A stretch of DNA of 64,000 nucleotides, taken from NCBI GenBank assembly GCA_963788505.1, contig CAWBGY010000011.1, positions 62,001 to 126,000 of the forward strand. Direction: 5' to 3'. Of this stretch, positions 63,418-64,000 are shown in pieces (position 1 is the first letter of the stretch; each line of letters starts with the position of its first letter). The translations under genes and the position numbers were made by a program. Origin of the DNA: JAIQFF01 sp963788505 (lineage in GTDB: Bacteria > Acidobacteriota > Terriglobia > Terriglobales > Acidobacteriaceae). The notes beneath the pieces were generated by a model, which made no database searches, was not told where the DNA came from, and saw only the letters and a program-made list of their open reading frames with translations.

Positions 63418-64000
63418 CCTGGGCGGATTTTTATCTGATTTGTTTCGCGGTGGGATTTTTCTTCAGCCTGGCGTCATTCCTGGCCGGAGGTCTGCGCTGG
63501 CACCTGCATCCGCCACATTTCTCTCATGCCCATGTGGCGGCGCCCCACGTTCCCGCTGGGCATGGCGCGCCGGGCGGACAGTCGCCGGCAAGTCCGGCGC
63601 CTGCCGGGAAGGCCTTGATGCACGGCCAGACTGCCCACATTTCCCCTTTCAACTTCATTACGGCGACGGCCTTTTTGGCGTGGTTCGGGGGGAGCGGTTA
63701 TCTGCTCACACGCTTCTCTGGTGTCTGGTTTGTGACCGGACTGGGGCTGGCCATATTCACCGGGGCGGTCGGCGGAGCGATTGTGTTTCTTTTTCTCAGC
63801 CGGGTGCTGATCTCGCCGGAAGAAAGCATGGACCCCGCCGACTACGAGATGACGGGAGTGTTGGGCCGGGTGTCGGTTGTGATTCGCGAGAAGGGCACGG
63901 GAGAAATCATCTATTCGCAAGCCGGGACGCGGCGCACGTGTGGCGCTCGCGGAGAAGAGGGAAGCGCCATTGCCCAGGGAACAGAAGTGGTGGTCACGCG
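63414..64000 (+). CDS. NfeD/YqiJ-like membrane protein (partial, runs past the window end)
   Basis: ATG 63414 overlaps the HTH stop, and the frame stays open to the window end (~195 residues). It begins with a membrane helix (FYLICFAVGFFFSLASFLAGG), then a His/Pro-rich linker (HLHPPHFSHAHVAAPHVP). Two more helices follow (FNFITATAFLAWFGGSGYLL; WFVTGLGLAIFTGAVGGAIVFLFL), and an OB-fold-like C-terminal part starts (MTGVLGRVSVVIREKGTGEI). This is the layout of NfeD/YqiJ proteins, which pair with flotillin/YqiK-type SPFH proteins. A flotillin gene just beyond the window is predicted but not seen. Confidence 0.8.
   Translation, partial: MTWADFYLICFAVGFFFSLASFLAGGLRWHLHPPHFSHAHVAAPHVPAGHGAPGGQSPASPAPAGKALMHGQTAHISPFNFITATAFLAWFGGSGYLLTRFSGVWFVTGLGLAIFTGAVGGAIVFLFLSRVLISPEESMDPADYEMTGVLGRVSVVIREKGTGEIIYSQAGTRRTCGARGEEGSAIAQGTEVVVT

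Overview
The window is GC-rich bacterial DNA with dense, ordinary chromosomal gene content. No tRNA, rRNA, CRISPR array or phage module was recognised. The mixture of lipid A genes (lpxB, lptE), a type IV pilus cluster, DUF1800/DUF1501 and IPT/TIG proteins, a DUF4097 protein, a Ycf46-like AAA protein and many dispersed palindromic repeats fits an Acidobacteriota (Terriglobia-like) soil bacterium. That assignment is inferred from family content; no marker RNA gene is present to prove it.

Layout. 0.1-4.3 kb: a frameshifted IPT/NHL protein, pgpA, yacG and rimO on the minus strand, then an outer-membrane barrel protein. 4.4-11.1 kb: a TgpA-type transglutaminase, the 4.5S SRP RNA, and a DUF1501/DUF1800 pair. 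11.4-21.1 kb: fabH, a degenerate M1 peptidase, lpxB, an exporter ABC protein, a FabF-like synthase and hemW. 21.2-26.1 kb: acyl-CoA dehydrogenase, meaB, methylmalonyl-CoA epimerase, tsaB, rimI and small genes. 26.2-31.9 kb: a tightly coupled run psd-pssA-asd-like-lptE-holA, then an ICMT-like methyltransferase and an arylamine N-acetyltransferase. 32-40.3 kb: rpsT, ycf46-like, an M20 amidohydrolase, phoH-ybeY-corC-era and an anti-sigma-like kinase. 40.4-44.1 kb: an NtrYX-like two-component pair. 44.3-46 kb: an MqsRA-like toxin-antitoxin island and about 1.1 kb without a convincing gene. 46-53.4 kb: pilB-pilT-pilC-pilS-pilR. 53.4-58 kb: TPR, small Trp-rich, SAM-hydrolase, DUF4097 and RND-adaptor genes. 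58-62.1 kb: a second CorC-like protein and a dppB/dppC permease pair split by a HigBA-type module on the opposite strand. 62.3-64 kb: a small secreted protein, then an HTH regulator coupled to an NfeD-like membrane protein that runs off the window.

Two properties cut across all regions. First, at least seven families of palindromic repeats are scattered between genes and, in several cases, inside reading frames. One GC-rich family is read in frame in lpxB, lptE, ybeY and the ABC exporter, which resembles the palindromic elements of Rickettsia that insert into proteins. Two 141-145 bp elements with long terminal inverted repeats look like MITEs. Second, eleven genes, including normally essential ones such as holA and psd, are broken by single-base shifts although the protein sequence continues in the next frame. 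This is best explained by residual sequencing errors, so the broken genes are described here as joined reading frames.

Functionally the window is mostly envelope biogenesis (phospholipid, lipid A, LPS export, fatty acid initiation), surface motility with its own sensor and regulator, propionate/branched-acid catabolism, translation and ribosome maturation, plus two toxin-antitoxin modules.
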